The translations under genes and the position numbers were made by a program. From positions 1,203,001 to 1,267,000 of the forward strand of contig JAQPZY010001660.1 of assembly GCA_029931535.1 (NCBI GenBank): a stretch of 64,000 bases of DNA, in the 5' to 3' direction. The notes under the pieces were generated by a model. The model was given only the letters and a program-made list of their open reading frames with translations. It did not search any database and was not told the DNA's origin. Shown one piece after another: positions 24,633 through 35,260 of this stretch (the stretch's first letter is position 1; every line of letters starts with the position of its first letter). This DNA comes from Margaritifera margaritifera. Taxonomy: Eukaryota > Mollusca > Bivalvia > Unionida > Margaritiferidae.

Positions 24633-25258
24633 ATGATGCACAGAGATTCTTGCGGATATTCCAAGACACAACTCGATCTGTTTGCCATGCCACCGACAAT
24701 GATGACGATGCAAGAATCGCAATGGGTAGAATTTCATCCTGTGTCGTCTTTGACCGCTTCAGCTCCTACCGAATTTGAATCAAAGGACAAGCCGAGAATA
24801 CACAGGTACTTGTACCTGAAAGTCAAAGTTCTTAAAACGGACAACACCAATCCTGGTGTTGATGCCAGAGTAGCTTATGTCAACAAGCTCATGCATACGT
24901 TGTTCAGCGAAGTGGATTTGTACTTGAACAACAAATTAGTCAGCAGCAGCATGGACACTTATCCTTCCCGAGCTTACCTGGAAAATCTCTTGACGTACGG
25001 AAAAGAAGCTATGAACACAATATATGGATGTCTCATTGATATGGAAGCCAGACACATTTAACAAGTTCAACGACACATAGTTTACTGCGGATGACAATCC
25101 TCACAATGTTGTATTTAATGACCGCCGAAAGAAAATCAAACAAAGACGTAGTTTAGAAAGGACGGATCGTTCACACTTGTACATGTGGCTGCAAGACAAA
25201 TGTTTGTTGAATGGTGACTGAATCGAGAGCATCGAAGAAGCCAGAATTTAACATATAA
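24633..25258 (+). pseudogene. Polinton major capsid protein (truncated)
   Basis: A 142-codon open frame (24,633-25,061) starts MMHRDSCGYSKTQLDLFAMP and shows PPTMMTMQESQWVEFHP, LYLKVKVLKTDN, VNKLMHTLFSEVDLYLNNKL and SMDTYPSRAYLENLLTYGKE. This is the N-terminal jelly roll of the Polinton major capsid protein (animal homologues are often labelled F54H12.2-like). After a frameshift, homology continues to about 25,258 (MWLQDKCLLNGD). The family is about 500-600 residues; the rest, including the second jelly roll, is deleted. The long open frame is unusual in an otherwise stop-ridden element. There is no counterpart in the right arm. Confidence 0.85.
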
Positions 25259-25429
25259 AAAAGGCCAACTTCGCATGGACATTCGGTTGTTTTTGTTTTA
25301 TTTTTTGCGCTAGCTTTGGCGAACACAGTTAACGTCATTTTCTATGTAGAATTCGATAATACTTCGGAAATCAACAGTTTGAGAGAAGTGATCCTATACT
25401 ATTAAAAAAAGGAATCGAACATATGGAGG

Positions 25430-26430
25430 TAGGCGAAGAGGATGTTTTCCATCCAAAACAGCAGCTGTCACAGACCACAAGTGAACAAGAAACAAATAAA
25501 GCCATGATGTCAAGATGGCCAGAACTAGAACAATACTGAGTCTCCTGTTTTGCTCGTCATTTAGCTGAAAGAATCACACGCCTAACCATAGAACGTTGCT
25601 AAGGATGTCAGACTGATCATCCTAGTAAGAAACAAACAAGACAAATGTTTGTTGATGAGTCCAGAATAAAAGTTGGAAGAGTATCTGTAAGACGCATGGA
25701 CCCTCATCTCAGAAAGACAATTTTGAAAGAGTGGTATAAAATCTTGAGTGACCATTCCTTACCTCCATTGACTTCTTTGGAGACGAAACGCACCGAAACT
25801 CTCTTGCAACAGAGTAAGGAGACTGCCCGTTCATCGAGTCACTGTACATATATTTTCAAGGAACAAATCAAGTGTGAACTCAGGACTTATGATTACCTGA
25901 GAACAAATGAATACCTGGGAACTCCATTACCTTCCGACACAGCTGGTGCACAACTTCTTGGAATCCTGTGGTGTGTGCTAAAGATGAACATCCGCATCAA
26001 AAACCAAAGGCGACAGTCATCACTCAGGAACCCATTGGGTAGCAGTTTACTTTCCCAACGACCACAGTGTAAAATAGTTTTATTCATATGGATTACCTCC
26101 TCTGGAAGACGAAATTATCGACTTTATGAGAAAGAAATAATGTATCCACTCAACTCAATAATGTGTGATTACAAAGATCAGATTCCATTGTGTGTAGACA
26201 ATATTGTGAGTATTTACTTCAGCAACGCAGTCTTGGATTCCCCTTAAAATATTTAGTGACTTGTTTTGAACGTAATTTCTCTAGAAACGATGACACAATA
26301 GAAAGGTTATTTTGTGAAAATTATGGCTAACTATTTTCTTCAACACAGAAACGTAGTGTGCATCAATGGCAAAACGACACTGTGCTGGGTCATTGGAAGT
26401 CTAGTCTTACTCCACAACGTTGTCAACCTT
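25430..26430 (+). pseudogene. Conserved Polinton-associated protein of unknown function
   Basis: A 200-codon frame (25,645-26,247) lies in a longer coding remnant. Upstream, RHLAERITRLTIERC, a stop, then GCQTDHPSKK gives a possible metal-binding C-x2-C-x-DHP motif. Downstream (another frame) are LGFPLKYLVTCFERNFSRND, DDTIERLFCENYG and VLGHWKSSLTPQRCQPC (26,230-26,430). I recall similar uncharacterised proteins in invertebrate genomes, often with Polintons, but cannot name a domain or function. Frames shift at least twice. It ends at the arm junction. Confidence 0.5.
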
Positions 26431-26440
26431 GTAAATACAT
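26430..26440. other. Palindrome centre: junction of the two Polinton arms
   Basis: To the left, coding remnants read plus; to the right, the penton-like N-end reads minus. The right-arm penton homology stops at about 26,430, after the DKT codons that match ILNEQVQRQWDKS of the left copy. No loop or spacer is evident; the precise breakpoint may be a few tens of bases off. Confidence 0.6.
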
Positions 26441-26668
26441 TCATGTTTTGTCCAAGAGTTCTTGTACTTGTTCGTTGAGTATTTTTTTTTACAACGAAAA
26501 TGGATTGATCTTCAACAATACTCCGGACTTGAGTGGGATGAATGATTTCTACCAAAGTCACTTCCCTTTGGACTGAGGTAATTTGGCCGTGAAACAACAT
26601 AATGTGTTGTTGAAAAAGACATCCAAGGAATTGTTACTGGGTAATTTTAAATACAATTGATTATTCAT
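26430..26668 (-). pseudogene. Penton-like protein, N-terminal part (right arm)
   Basis: Starts at ATG 26,668 (MNNQLYLKLPSNNSLDVFFN), continues with NTLCCFTAKLPQ, then in another frame EVTLVEIIHPTQVRSIVEDQ and SIFVVKK. It matches the left copy at 23,278-23,520 and is then cut off at the arm junction, losing the last two thirds. Confidence 0.75.
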
Positions 26669-26989
26669 AGTTGAATGGTTCTTGTCTCCGAAGAACCACT
26701 CGATATCAAAGGATGATGTTCCATGGGTTCCAGAGGATTTGCTGTGACTGTAAGAGTTATGCCTGGCGTTGTTACAACTGTCGGTATGTTTCAACGAGGG
26801 ATTGGGAAGAAAATAAGCAACACAACTATATCTCCTTGTTGCCAACTCAAGTTTCCAATCGCTGCTCCAGTGACACAATACACCCACAAAGATCTGACAG
26901 AAAAAGACGCTTTGATTTTTAGGAACACACACACGTTCTCCACACCACACCCAATGTTGTTTTATTTTTGTTTTTGTAGTTCTTGGAGA

Positions 26990-28110
26990 GGTGACCTCAG
27001 AGTATGAGATAACTTCTACTTCTTTTTATCGTCAATGACTTGTGAAGCTGCAATGCAAGAATCTAAACTGAGGGGGTATATCCTTTACAAGGGACTTTGA
27101 CTTTTCAGATGCGATGTTTTCCAATTTTACGTGTTTTTTGATCGAGAAAACTTTTGATATCGCACACGTCGCCATCTTTCGTGGTCACTCATTTTAATTC
27201 AGGCAAGTAAATAGTTTCATTATTACTTCTCCATTTATATCTTCCAATTTATATACAGATGGGTTACGTCAACGCACTTGTCTTGTGACACAAAACAATT
27301 TTGTCGTCCAGTTCGGTAAATAGCATTTGTCACAAGTCCGTTTTTGTTTTCCAATGCAAATCCAATATCTTATTTCTAACACTTTTTTTTCTTTTCTTTT
27401 CGCTGTCGTTCCAAACAATCGATCAAACACGGCCACTTCGTTTTGAGGCGTCACTTCTTCTGGAGCACATCCGATGCTACAATGGTATGATTAATTGTAA
27501 GCTTTCACCAGACGTGGTAACACGTTGATGTATTTGAGAGATGTTGATGTGTAAAATATTTCCACTTAAATTCTTTCAAGATTCTTCAAAAGCGTTCCAA
27601 ATTTGTTTTTGAAAGGTTTGGTGAAAAAAATTCAGTGTCTATTAGAGTGTCGACCACTTTATTTCAAGATAACTTTTAAAGCTCCAGCTAACTCTGAACT
27701 TGTTTCAGATGACAAAGGAACCACCCAAGGCGATTTAAAAAAACACATCAGTGACACGAAACAATTATTTGTAACCTCGATTGTACGAAGCTAAAAGGGA
27801 TACATCTGCTAAATCGGCTTGCCGTTGATGATCGATTCCTGCTACACTGGTTTGACTTCTATGAAATTTGCGTCGAACTGGTTTGTGTAATGTCCGTATA
27901 TTGTTCTTGTAACCATCCTCGTACATCTTGCAGACGTAGACATTTGAGGTTGGCTTTGGCTGCATGATACAATTTTTGAATTGCTTCGTGGTTAGCTGCA
28001 TGAGCGGGATCGTAGTAAATGCTGGCCGAAAGTGTGTATATGTCGCTGCTGCTCAATAAGATAATCAACGTTTCTTTGTGTGTTATATTTTGGGAATTTA
28101 AATTATTTAC
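26990..28110 (-). pseudogene. Polinton integrase, right-arm copy (broken)
   Basis: Keeps the N-terminal region missing from the left arm: YYDPAHAANHEAIQKLYHAA (about 28,050-27,990), then in the next frame RTLHKPVRRKF and GIDHQRQADLADVS with the first catalytic Asp (27,800-27,900). Then come SETSSEL (about 27,700), LKYINVLPRLVKAYN (27,480-27,530) and CAPEEVTPQNEVAVFDRLFG (27,410-27,470). The C-terminal chromodomain is badly decayed (about 27,050-27,170). The central segment holding the catalytic Glu is deleted. Together the two arms cover the whole gene, but neither can be functional. Confidence 0.85.
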
Positions 28111-28129
28111 ATGTACGACTTCCTTCTTT

Positions 28130-28440
28130 ATCTTTTCTGCTGTCGAGGATGTTGACTTTTTCATCCAACCAATTCTTGATGTATGTGTCAGCTTGGATGT
28201 TTTAGCAGGTGGAGTTTGAAACTCTTCAAAGTCTTCTCCTTTCTCTTTTTCTTCCATCTCTGTCATTTTGTAGATGCTGCTTTATTGTTTTTCTGCGGTC
28301 TTGATGACATTTGTGAAATATATCAGAGTAGGTTTGAAGATGTTGCAATAATTGTCCGTACTGTTGCAATTTTTCTGTTTCGGACAAGTCTGTTCGATCT
28401 ATCAATGATTGTAACTCTTGTTATGAGTGTGACATCCATA
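28130..28440 (-). pseudogene. Small Polinton protein upstream of integrase (right arm)
   Basis: Contains DRTDLSETEKLQQYGQLLQ (about 28,360-28,420) and, downstream, EKEKGEDFEEFQTPPAKTSK and KKSTSSTAEKIKKEVVHVN (28,130-28,250). It matches the left-arm gene at 21,005-21,420. Acidic/Ser-rich, no domain; function unknown. Confidence 0.5.
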
Positions 28441-28569
28441 TGAGATTAAGATTAGGAAGTAAGTGAGGTATCCATTTGTAAGGAACTAAAGTTAATTTAT
28501 GTCCTTCTATAAGATCCAGGTGTACAGGTGTGATTTCCTTCCAGAAAGGTCTGTACATTTGTGTTTACC

Positions 28570-28815
28570 TAAATACTCCTCCTAAGAGGTCCAGCAATCG
28601 ATCCTAACAAGGGAGCAGCAATTTTTAGCAACGGGCCTCTCTGCATGGGAAGAAATCCTCCTTGTTGAAAGAGGACATTGTTTCTTTTGACTAACTTGAA
28701 TTTTATTTTTCACCATTTGTCGAGGAAGGTGTCGATGTCGTCCTCATCGCTGTTTCTGTATCTTGTTCAAGGCAACCGCTCCTTTCAATACGTTGAAACA
28801 ACATTCACATACGGT
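28570..28815 (-). pseudogene. Small basic/hydrophobic core protein (right arm)
   Basis: Reads CECCFNVLKGAVALNKIQKQ (about 28,750-28,815), RHRHLPRQMVKNKI, then LFQQGGFLPMQRGPLLKIAA (about 28,610-28,690) and PLLGSIAGP. Same order as the left-arm copy, with one in-frame TGA and a frameshift. Confidence 0.6.
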
Positions 28816-28819
28816 ATTG

Positions 28820-29135
28820 ATGATATATCTTTATGTGCTTTATGAATGATCTGTTTTCGCATCGGGGGATTTTGCTTTGGGAAGTACTGACAAGACATCC
28901 TATTGTTCACCTAAACGAGAAGGGATAGCCTGTTTTTCCTTTTTAAGATGGTGTGAACGTTGATAGGAAGATATCTTGTTCAGAGGAACTGAAGTGTGTC
29001 TGGTTCAACACTTATTCTTTTATACTGAAATTCGTGTCTACTGCTTGTTGGGGTGTCGTACCAACTTGACTTTGGGCAGCCCTGGATGACAAGGCGCTGT
29101 CAATGGACTAAATTGTACCAGATCTTGTTTGGACA
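28820..29135. other. Right-arm segment, no recognised gene
   Basis: Interval between two coding remnants. It probably holds decayed sequence corresponding to 20,400-20,690, but I see no convincing frame. Confidence 0.35.
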
Positions 29136-29138
29136 AAT

Positions 29139-29747
29139 CTAGTCAACTTTGTAACATTCTGTTCCGTCTTGCACTTTTTCCATAGAGGATACCACCTTTC
29201 TGGCCACATCAGCAGAAGAAGACGACGATGACGACGGAGAAGAAGTAGAAGTCCCTTTGGAAATGGGTTTCCATTTTTTCATAAAATGGGGAAACATTCG
29301 TCTTAAATCGGGTTTTGCTGGCATCATCAATAACGGAGGAGTAAGAGAAGGAGAAGAGAAAGAGGAGACAGTCACAGATCAAGGTTTTCGTGAGTACGTA
29401 CCCCTTCTAGCCACATTACCTCTCTTTCTTGAAGCGGTCGTGGTTTTTGGTTTTATTCTTCTTAGAAGATTATTGGGAGTGTCGCTTCACCTCTCTTCTT
29501 TTTTCTCTGTTGTTTGGATAATCACACCTAGAGATCCACTTTCACCTAGCTTCAAGATAATTTGTGTTTCCGTTTGAGTATCGGTTCTTGGATCGGCAAG
29601 TTGTGTCAAAACCTCTTTATCTGTTTCAAAAAGAAAACGTTGTGTTTGCGGAGGAATGTGAACAATTCCTTGTGGTAATTGACATGCTGTCAAAGTAAAC
29701 AATCGTAACACTTCTTTGAGACTGACTTCTAACAAATGCGAACGCAC
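29139..29747 (-). pseudogene. Unrecognised Polinton gene (right arm)
   Basis: An 86-codon frame (29,747-29,487) begins MRSHLLEVSLKEVLRLFTLT and includes GIVHIPPQTQRFLF and LGESGSLGVIIQ. A second frame (29,375-29,139) has PDLRRMFPHFMKKWKPISKG then a Ser-rich run. Both parts have left-arm counterparts (20,330-20,700). No known domain. It lies just downstream of the ATPase, a position that in Polintons often encodes small virion proteins or a protease; no protease triad is visible. Confidence 0.45.
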
Positions 29748-29879
29748 TTATGCATGTTTTTTTTTTTGCGACTGATGGCCTACAGTGCGCGAATCAATGT
29801 GACAGGAGGATGAGATTAAAAGGAAGTCATGTTGAATAATGTCACAGAGGAAAGGAGTAAATGGTGTTTCTATAGTTTA

Positions 29880-30333
29880 TTTTAGATAGACGAAAACGAG
29901 GAAGGCGACGTCTAAATGACTGGACCGCATTCTTGACACCAATCTTGAAGCAAATCCGTACGAAATCTCAAATAAAATGGAGTGGTAGGTTTTAAATCGA
30001 TCAGTTGCTAGACACGATCCCATCGTCCTTGTGAGGAATCCGTTCTGCGAACGAACTGGATTCTCTTTGACTTTCTTTTAGTAACGTGTAAGCCGATTGC
30101 CACTCTTTGTAACACCGCACGATATATTGTGGAGGACGATCAAACACAAGAGGTTTGTGTTCGGTCACACGTTTCACAAATTAAGTTTTGCCTGAACCAC
30201 TTGATCCAGCAATCAACATGTTAAAGGGATGACGAAGATACGGTGTTTCCCAACTTTGACGATCTGACCTTTCGTCAATCTCTTTGAGAACGGAAGATGG
30301 AGACATAACTTTAAAGTAGTTTGGAATATTCAT
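29880..30333 (-). pseudogene. Packaging ATPase, N-terminal half (right arm)
   Basis: From ATG 30,333 (MNIPNYFKVMSPSSVL) the frame reads RHPFNMLIAGSSGSGKT, a clear Walker A P-loop (GSSGSGKT), followed at once by a TAA and then FVKRVTEHKPLVFDRPPQYI and YKEWQSAYTLLKES. This matches the start of Polinton/NCLDV-type FtsK/HerA packaging ATPases, which pump genome DNA into the capsid. The HYMVVFKSPRD region is absent here but survives in the left arm. The in-frame stop directly after the P-loop disables it. Confidence 0.75.
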
Positions 30334-30514
30334 AGACGATCATCAAGAACACGAGACATTTTATACATTTTATATATTTAATTTTGGTGCTTTTTTATGG
30401 TACAACAAAAATATCAACTGGTCATTTTTGTTTCTTTTTGTGAGAGAGTCAGTCACACACGTTTTTGGCATAATCAGTCACCTCTTGTTTCAAAGAGTCG
30501 AATCCAAGACATTT

Positions 30515-30697
30515 CTAGTCACGTACATCCTTCCAGTGGTAAATCTGCTGGTATATCCAACTAGCCACATACGCTTCTTGATAAGTATAAAGGGTAGATA
30601 AAGTGTCACAATTTGTTTCTTCACACAGGGGTAGTGAAGTCGTATTCATCACTAATCGCATCACTTTTAACATAACGAGTTTCTCGTGTACAGACAA
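30515..30697 (-). pseudogene. Small ORF between BIR gene and ATPase
   Basis: A 60-codon frame, MSVHEKLVMLKVMRLVMNTT onward. No domain. It may be an independent small gene or a remnant of the 3' part of the BIR gene. No left-arm counterpart was found. Confidence 0.3.
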
Positions 30698-30785
30698 AGT
30701 TTAGGTCGTCATGTCTTTGCATGCACTAGTGATAAATTTGCCAAAGAGAATTTGATGGTAAATGAAATTCAACAAATTCAGTCAC

Positions 30786-30787
<2 letters not shown>

Positions 30788-30831
<44 letters not shown>
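30788..30831. repeat. (CA)n microsatellite
   Basis: About 22 CA units inside the Polinton right arm. Confidence 0.95.
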
Positions 30832-30833
<2 letters not shown>

Positions 30834-30989
30834 CACATTGTCTTAAACTCGATGGAGTTGTATCGTCTTGTGGAATGAACACTTTTAAAATCAGTTGGTA
30901 ATCCACCAAGTCTTGAACCTTTTCATTTACTTACTCCATGCAATTTGGTGTAACAATGTCTGTAGAAGTCTTGGCATGGAGAGTTTTAT

Positions 30990-31650
30990 AACGTGTTCGC
31001 ATAAGAGTCTTATCACGTGTTGACACAAAACCTGTCATTCCGACTATGCTGCAGCCTTCTTCAATCAGCTTTTCATAGCATTCAGATACCAATGGTTATT
31101 TATTTTATGCCACTGAGGATGCAATTGTTCGTTTACTTTCACTTGAATCTGTACAAAGTCTTTGCAAATCCGTTCTCATAGCTCCAAAGGTAACTACGAA
31201 TCATCTCCTCTTCTAAAGTATCCGTGGGAATCATATTCTGCGTCGACCAAGGGAAGGAAAGGACAGCACATAGACCATCTGGAATGTTGAAGGTAAGCTG
31301 TATCTTCATAATCCCATTTGTGAAGATTCACACCACAACTGAAACACTGTACTTATCTCCCTTCTCCCAAGCAGACAAATTCTGCTCCAGCTAAAGATTA
31401 GGAAGTGGGTCATTCCAGATATTTAGGTCTGCCATTTTAAACGTCTGGAATCGACTGGCAAAATGACCACGGGAAATGTGTATTCTTTGATTTGTGATTC
31501 TTGATGAGCTCGTGGTGTCCAGAGTGGCTTGTGGGTACGTGGATGACATCCATAGATGCGCAAAAGGACGGCATCCCTTTCGATAGTGGAGCGAGATTGT
31601 GCTGCATCACGCGTGTCGCTAGGCACAGCATCACTCTGGTCGCGAGGCAC
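30990..31650 (-). pseudogene. BIR-domain (IAP-like) protein, right-arm copy (broken)
   Basis: A frame of 75 codons from 31,650 (MPRDQSDAVPSDTRDAAQSR) ends KEYTFPVVILPVDSRRLKWQ and precedes the BIR core. The core (about 31,240-31,400) reads, after a stop, VQCFSCGVNLHKWDYEDTAY and LQHSRWSMCCPFL, giving C-x2-C ... H-x6-C, the complete set of four BIR zinc ligands, plus the conserved Trp of the L-x-x-W motif. Downstream is the single copy of the VQIQVKVNEQLHP segment (about 31,120) that is duplicated in the left arm. The presence in both arms shows the BIR gene belonged to the element before the arms diverged. Confidence 0.8.
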
Positions 31651-31689
31651 AGCATAGTTTCTGTGTGGAATTCATCTTTCTCTGTGATT

Positions 31690-34600
31690 GTCTTTGTTCA
31701 AAATGATCGTTCTCTATTCTTGGAACTTTTTAAAACTGAAGCACGGTACCCGTGTTCTGATCGGGAAGTCGCACTAGTTTCTTGTAGACGATCTGATACA
31801 CATTTTCAAGTGTCGACTGTCGATTTGATAATCTTACAAACGTACAATCTTGTGAGGGTCGACTGTTTTGACACGAAGTCTTGATCTTGACCTTAGGGTT
31901 TCTTTCAATACGTCAACGTTTACCACTTGATTATACACCTGGTAAAACTCAAAATAGTCTCTGCGTGATGTTCGTCGGTCCACGCTCCTAAACGTTCGTC
32001 TTCGATGTCAAAGTGATAGCCTCCAGGGTGACCGATGTACATGCAAGTATCGGTGTCAAAGTAAAAGACACGGTCTACTAAAGGTTCCAACACAATTTTA
32101 AACAGGTATTGGTATAACAGGATGAAACCGGGTGGGATTGGATTTAGCGAAAACACTTAACACACGAGATTCCGCTTCCTCAGCCTTCGACAAATGTTGA
32201 AGGAGCAACCTCGCGTGGTCCGCTCCTCCCAGCCTGCCCAAAGATCTTTCAAGAACATCCTTATTCTGCAGACCCGTTGGTCTAGAATCTTTGGTCCCTC
32301 ACACTGAGTAAACCAATACCGTCCTTCGAACTAACGTCACCACTGACTGTAGTATCCGGGTTACACAAAAACCTCAGACTTCGACCACTTCCCGTAACAG
32401 CTAAAAATACAATTACTGACGTGTGTAATACATGAGACAGGCTAAGGTGCGAACACAGCAGTATACATTACGCATGCGCGCAAATGAATCGACTTCGTTA
32501 TGCATGAAATTCTTACATAAAAACGAATGTACGAAATTATTATTACAATAACCATGTTCATACATGAATATGTCTCCAACAAAAATAATCGCACTGGATT
32601 ATAAAAACTCGAACGTTCGTCATCGTTTAATGCATACAACATATAATTGAATTCAACTTATCTGTTCGGCTACAAAATGTCTGTCTTGGAACAGACTATA
32701 TTCTATCTGATTGCATGGCGTTATTGTGATATAGGTATGACTTTCTATAAAATTTAGAGTAAATTCTGAAACATCCAATATATAAAACAATTTTATCACA
32801 TAGAATGGATAGCAAGAAAGAATACAGTTTTCATTTTACATATCTCTACAGCTGAAGATTACTTCCGTAATGTGGGCAGCTTCCTGACAGGACTCATCTG
32901 TATTGTGATGATACAGAGAGGATTTTGGGCTATAAGTACTATCGTGATCATATCTACGGCCATGGAACTAGAGCTAAAACGGGTTCCACACTGCCTACGC
33001 TTTGTACGTGCAACTGTGAGTAAACATGAATCAGTATTTCTAAATCGCCATGGTTAAAAATAATACACTCCATGGTAACGCTGTGCGCGGCAACGAAACA
33101 TATCTACATTTTCGTTCATATATAATGCATATAAGCATTTTCATGTATATAATTCCATAACAATTGGCTGTCACGTCAGCAGAAATGATGACATTGCCAA
33201 ATTCGTCGTGGGGACAAACTCCATGACCTCGTCGTAATTCACCAAGATCAAATCTTCACGTATGATTTCCACGTGTTTGATAAGTTTTCCTTTATCGTCG
33301 ATGAGCTGAAAGTATTTACTTGGATCCACCAAGTGTACTGTCTTAGGCAACATCGAACGTTGAGCAAGTTTTCCCAACAAACAACTGAGCATGACTTTAG
33401 CAAACGATCGCCTTCGAATTGATCTTATTCTTCTGGAATGTGACACCTGGAAGGATGGACGCTGCCTTCTTGTATCAATTTCAGAAACTCGTTGACATAG
33501 CCTGAAAAAAGTTCCTGGATTTGAGACGTCGTCCTGTTGCTATTTTTATGTGGTATGAAAGTGCCAAATTTCGTAAAGGTTAATATTCGGTATCCACGAC
33601 CGGAAACATGAAACATTTCGACATTCACCCACGTTCCTGTCAATGCTCGTTCTTGGTAATCCTGACGACAAGGTTGCTGTTGATTACACGTTTCAGCACA
33701 CGTACGATATAAAGGAGCCATCAGTTTTCCATGGCAATGATTATGCAACACGGAATAGTACAAGCTAGGCAATGGAAGAACCTTACATTTGATAAAGTCT
33801 TCGTACTGGTGGATGTGTTCGACGTCGATGTGTTTTGTCAAAATTTCAGGGTGTCGGTAGGAAATCGAGCATATTTATACCAGCAAGGGTACAACGAACA
33901 GACATCAATATATTTTATTTGTTGACTTTGAAATTCGTCGGCTTCGCACAACAAGCGTGTAGTATTGGTTCGTCCTCCAAATACACTGTTGCGAGGATTC
34001 AAAGTTTGGATTTCCACCACATCGTAGTCTTTCATGATACGTCGAAACTCTGGATCTGTTTTCAAACGTCAATCATAGTCGTGTTCCCACATTTCTACAA
34101 CCTAGTATCCGCGACTTTCCAAAGTCTGGCGTTTTGGCAAGTTTCGTTGTACAAATCGTCCATGGTCACCCTATCGAACGATATTTTTGTTCTCGGTGTG
34201 GACAACACGTCGGGAATCCATGAAATAAATATCCCTGAAATTTGTACACAATCTCCGGGTTTTCGAAATCCCAATCATCCACGAAATAGGTCCCAATCTT
34301 CTTTTCTCTACCATTTCTGGCATATTGTATCAACTTGTCTTGAGTTTTGCAAAAGCAATGGAACCAACTCAGAGTTTGGCTGGATATAAACGGCTGACAA
34401 ATTGACAGGATTAAAGTGGTATAATGGCTAGTTTGTTCTTGGACGTAAACTTCTTTAGGTACCTTAATTAACACGGTTTGTCAATGATAGAAGCTTCCTT
34501 CAAGGAATCTATACCTCCGTGTCCAAGAAATAACTGTGGAAATATTCACAACAACGTCGCAAAATGTTCCCACCGGACCGACACTACTTACTTCAACAAC

Positions 34601-35258
34601 TCTTCTTGAAAATCAAAATGATCTGAAGAGTGGGATTGGTACCAAGCGTAAAAAGCTTATCGCTGTTCTGTTCGCATATCTTCAGAGTTGTAGTAATGGG
34701 CTTCAGGCAATTGCGGGAGAGCACGACGTGTTGATTTGATCATCCGGTTATGAAGAAGTGTGGAAAATATCCTTTAGCCATTTCTGTAATTCTAAACGTT
34801 TTTGGTATTTTACTCAAAAGCATAGCCAAATAACTCATGGAACCTTTAAATTGTACGTTTGCCACATGCATGTAAATAATGTTGGCTCTATTCAAGGTGA
34901 CATTTGGAAATTCAATTCCTTGTTCTGAAAAATATTTCGTTTCCTGAGAGAGTAAAAAGCGAAATCAGAAAGAGGATGGGAGCCACGAAATATATTTTCA
35001 CGTCCCCTGGAATCAAGGGTAATGAGCCACACACAAGTTAGGAATGTGAATCACTGTCTCTTGCGAACATTCAAAACCAAAACAGATAAAGTCTACAAGA
35101 TGGTCCTGTTTTTTTTGGTTGTTTTTTTTGTTCTGGTCATTCAATAATTCCGCGGGTTCGTTGTCATATTTCCGAATGTGACAATGATGATCCAACTCAA
35201 GGACTTGACCATATATACGACATCGTTTCTTTGCTGCACAAACGTGCCACTCTTTGTT
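31690..35258 (-). pseudogene. Protein-primed DNA polymerase B, right-arm copy (broken)
   Basis: Begins immediately inside the right TIR, so about 300-400 N-terminal codons are missing. In order: HHCHIRKYDNEPAELL (35,150-35,195) and HIPNLCVAHYP (35,013-35,045), exonuclease region; KKIGTYFVDDWDFENPEIVY and FQGYLFHGFPTCC (34,200-34,310); motif A YIDVCSLYPCWYKY (about 33,870-33,910); CRTCAET-type block PLYRTCAETCNQQ and ERALTGTWVNVEMF (33,590-33,720); motif B KVMLSCLLGKLAQR (33,360-33,400); then a roughly 1-kb insertion; and motif C VFYFDTDTCMYIG (32,030-32,075). Motif C is better kept here than in the left arm. The C-terminus is decayed (31,690-31,930). Confidence 0.88.
32125..33170. other. Insertion of about 1 kb in right-arm PolB
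   Basis: In the left arm the codons TANARIKLY-SVLEPL are continuous (17,690-17,730). In the right arm the GACAGCCAAT end (about 33,170) and the TAAAATTGTGTTGGAACC start (about 32,105) are about 1 kb apart. The inserted sequence has no ORF of note, no clear terminal repeats and no obvious target duplication, so its origin is unknown. Confidence 0.65.
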
Positions 35259-35260
35259 AT

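Noticed and set aside
26340..26600. Plus-strand ORF 26,358-26,576 as a gene
   Set aside because: Largely antisense to the penton-like N-terminus; its first part overlaps the end of the conserved unknown only by chance of the arm junction.
29757..29768. Poly-T/poly-A runs as processed-retrocopy tails (also 19,186-19,203 and 57,980-57,993)
   Set aside because: They lie inside Polinton genes or at a splice acceptor and have no retrocopied gene next to them.
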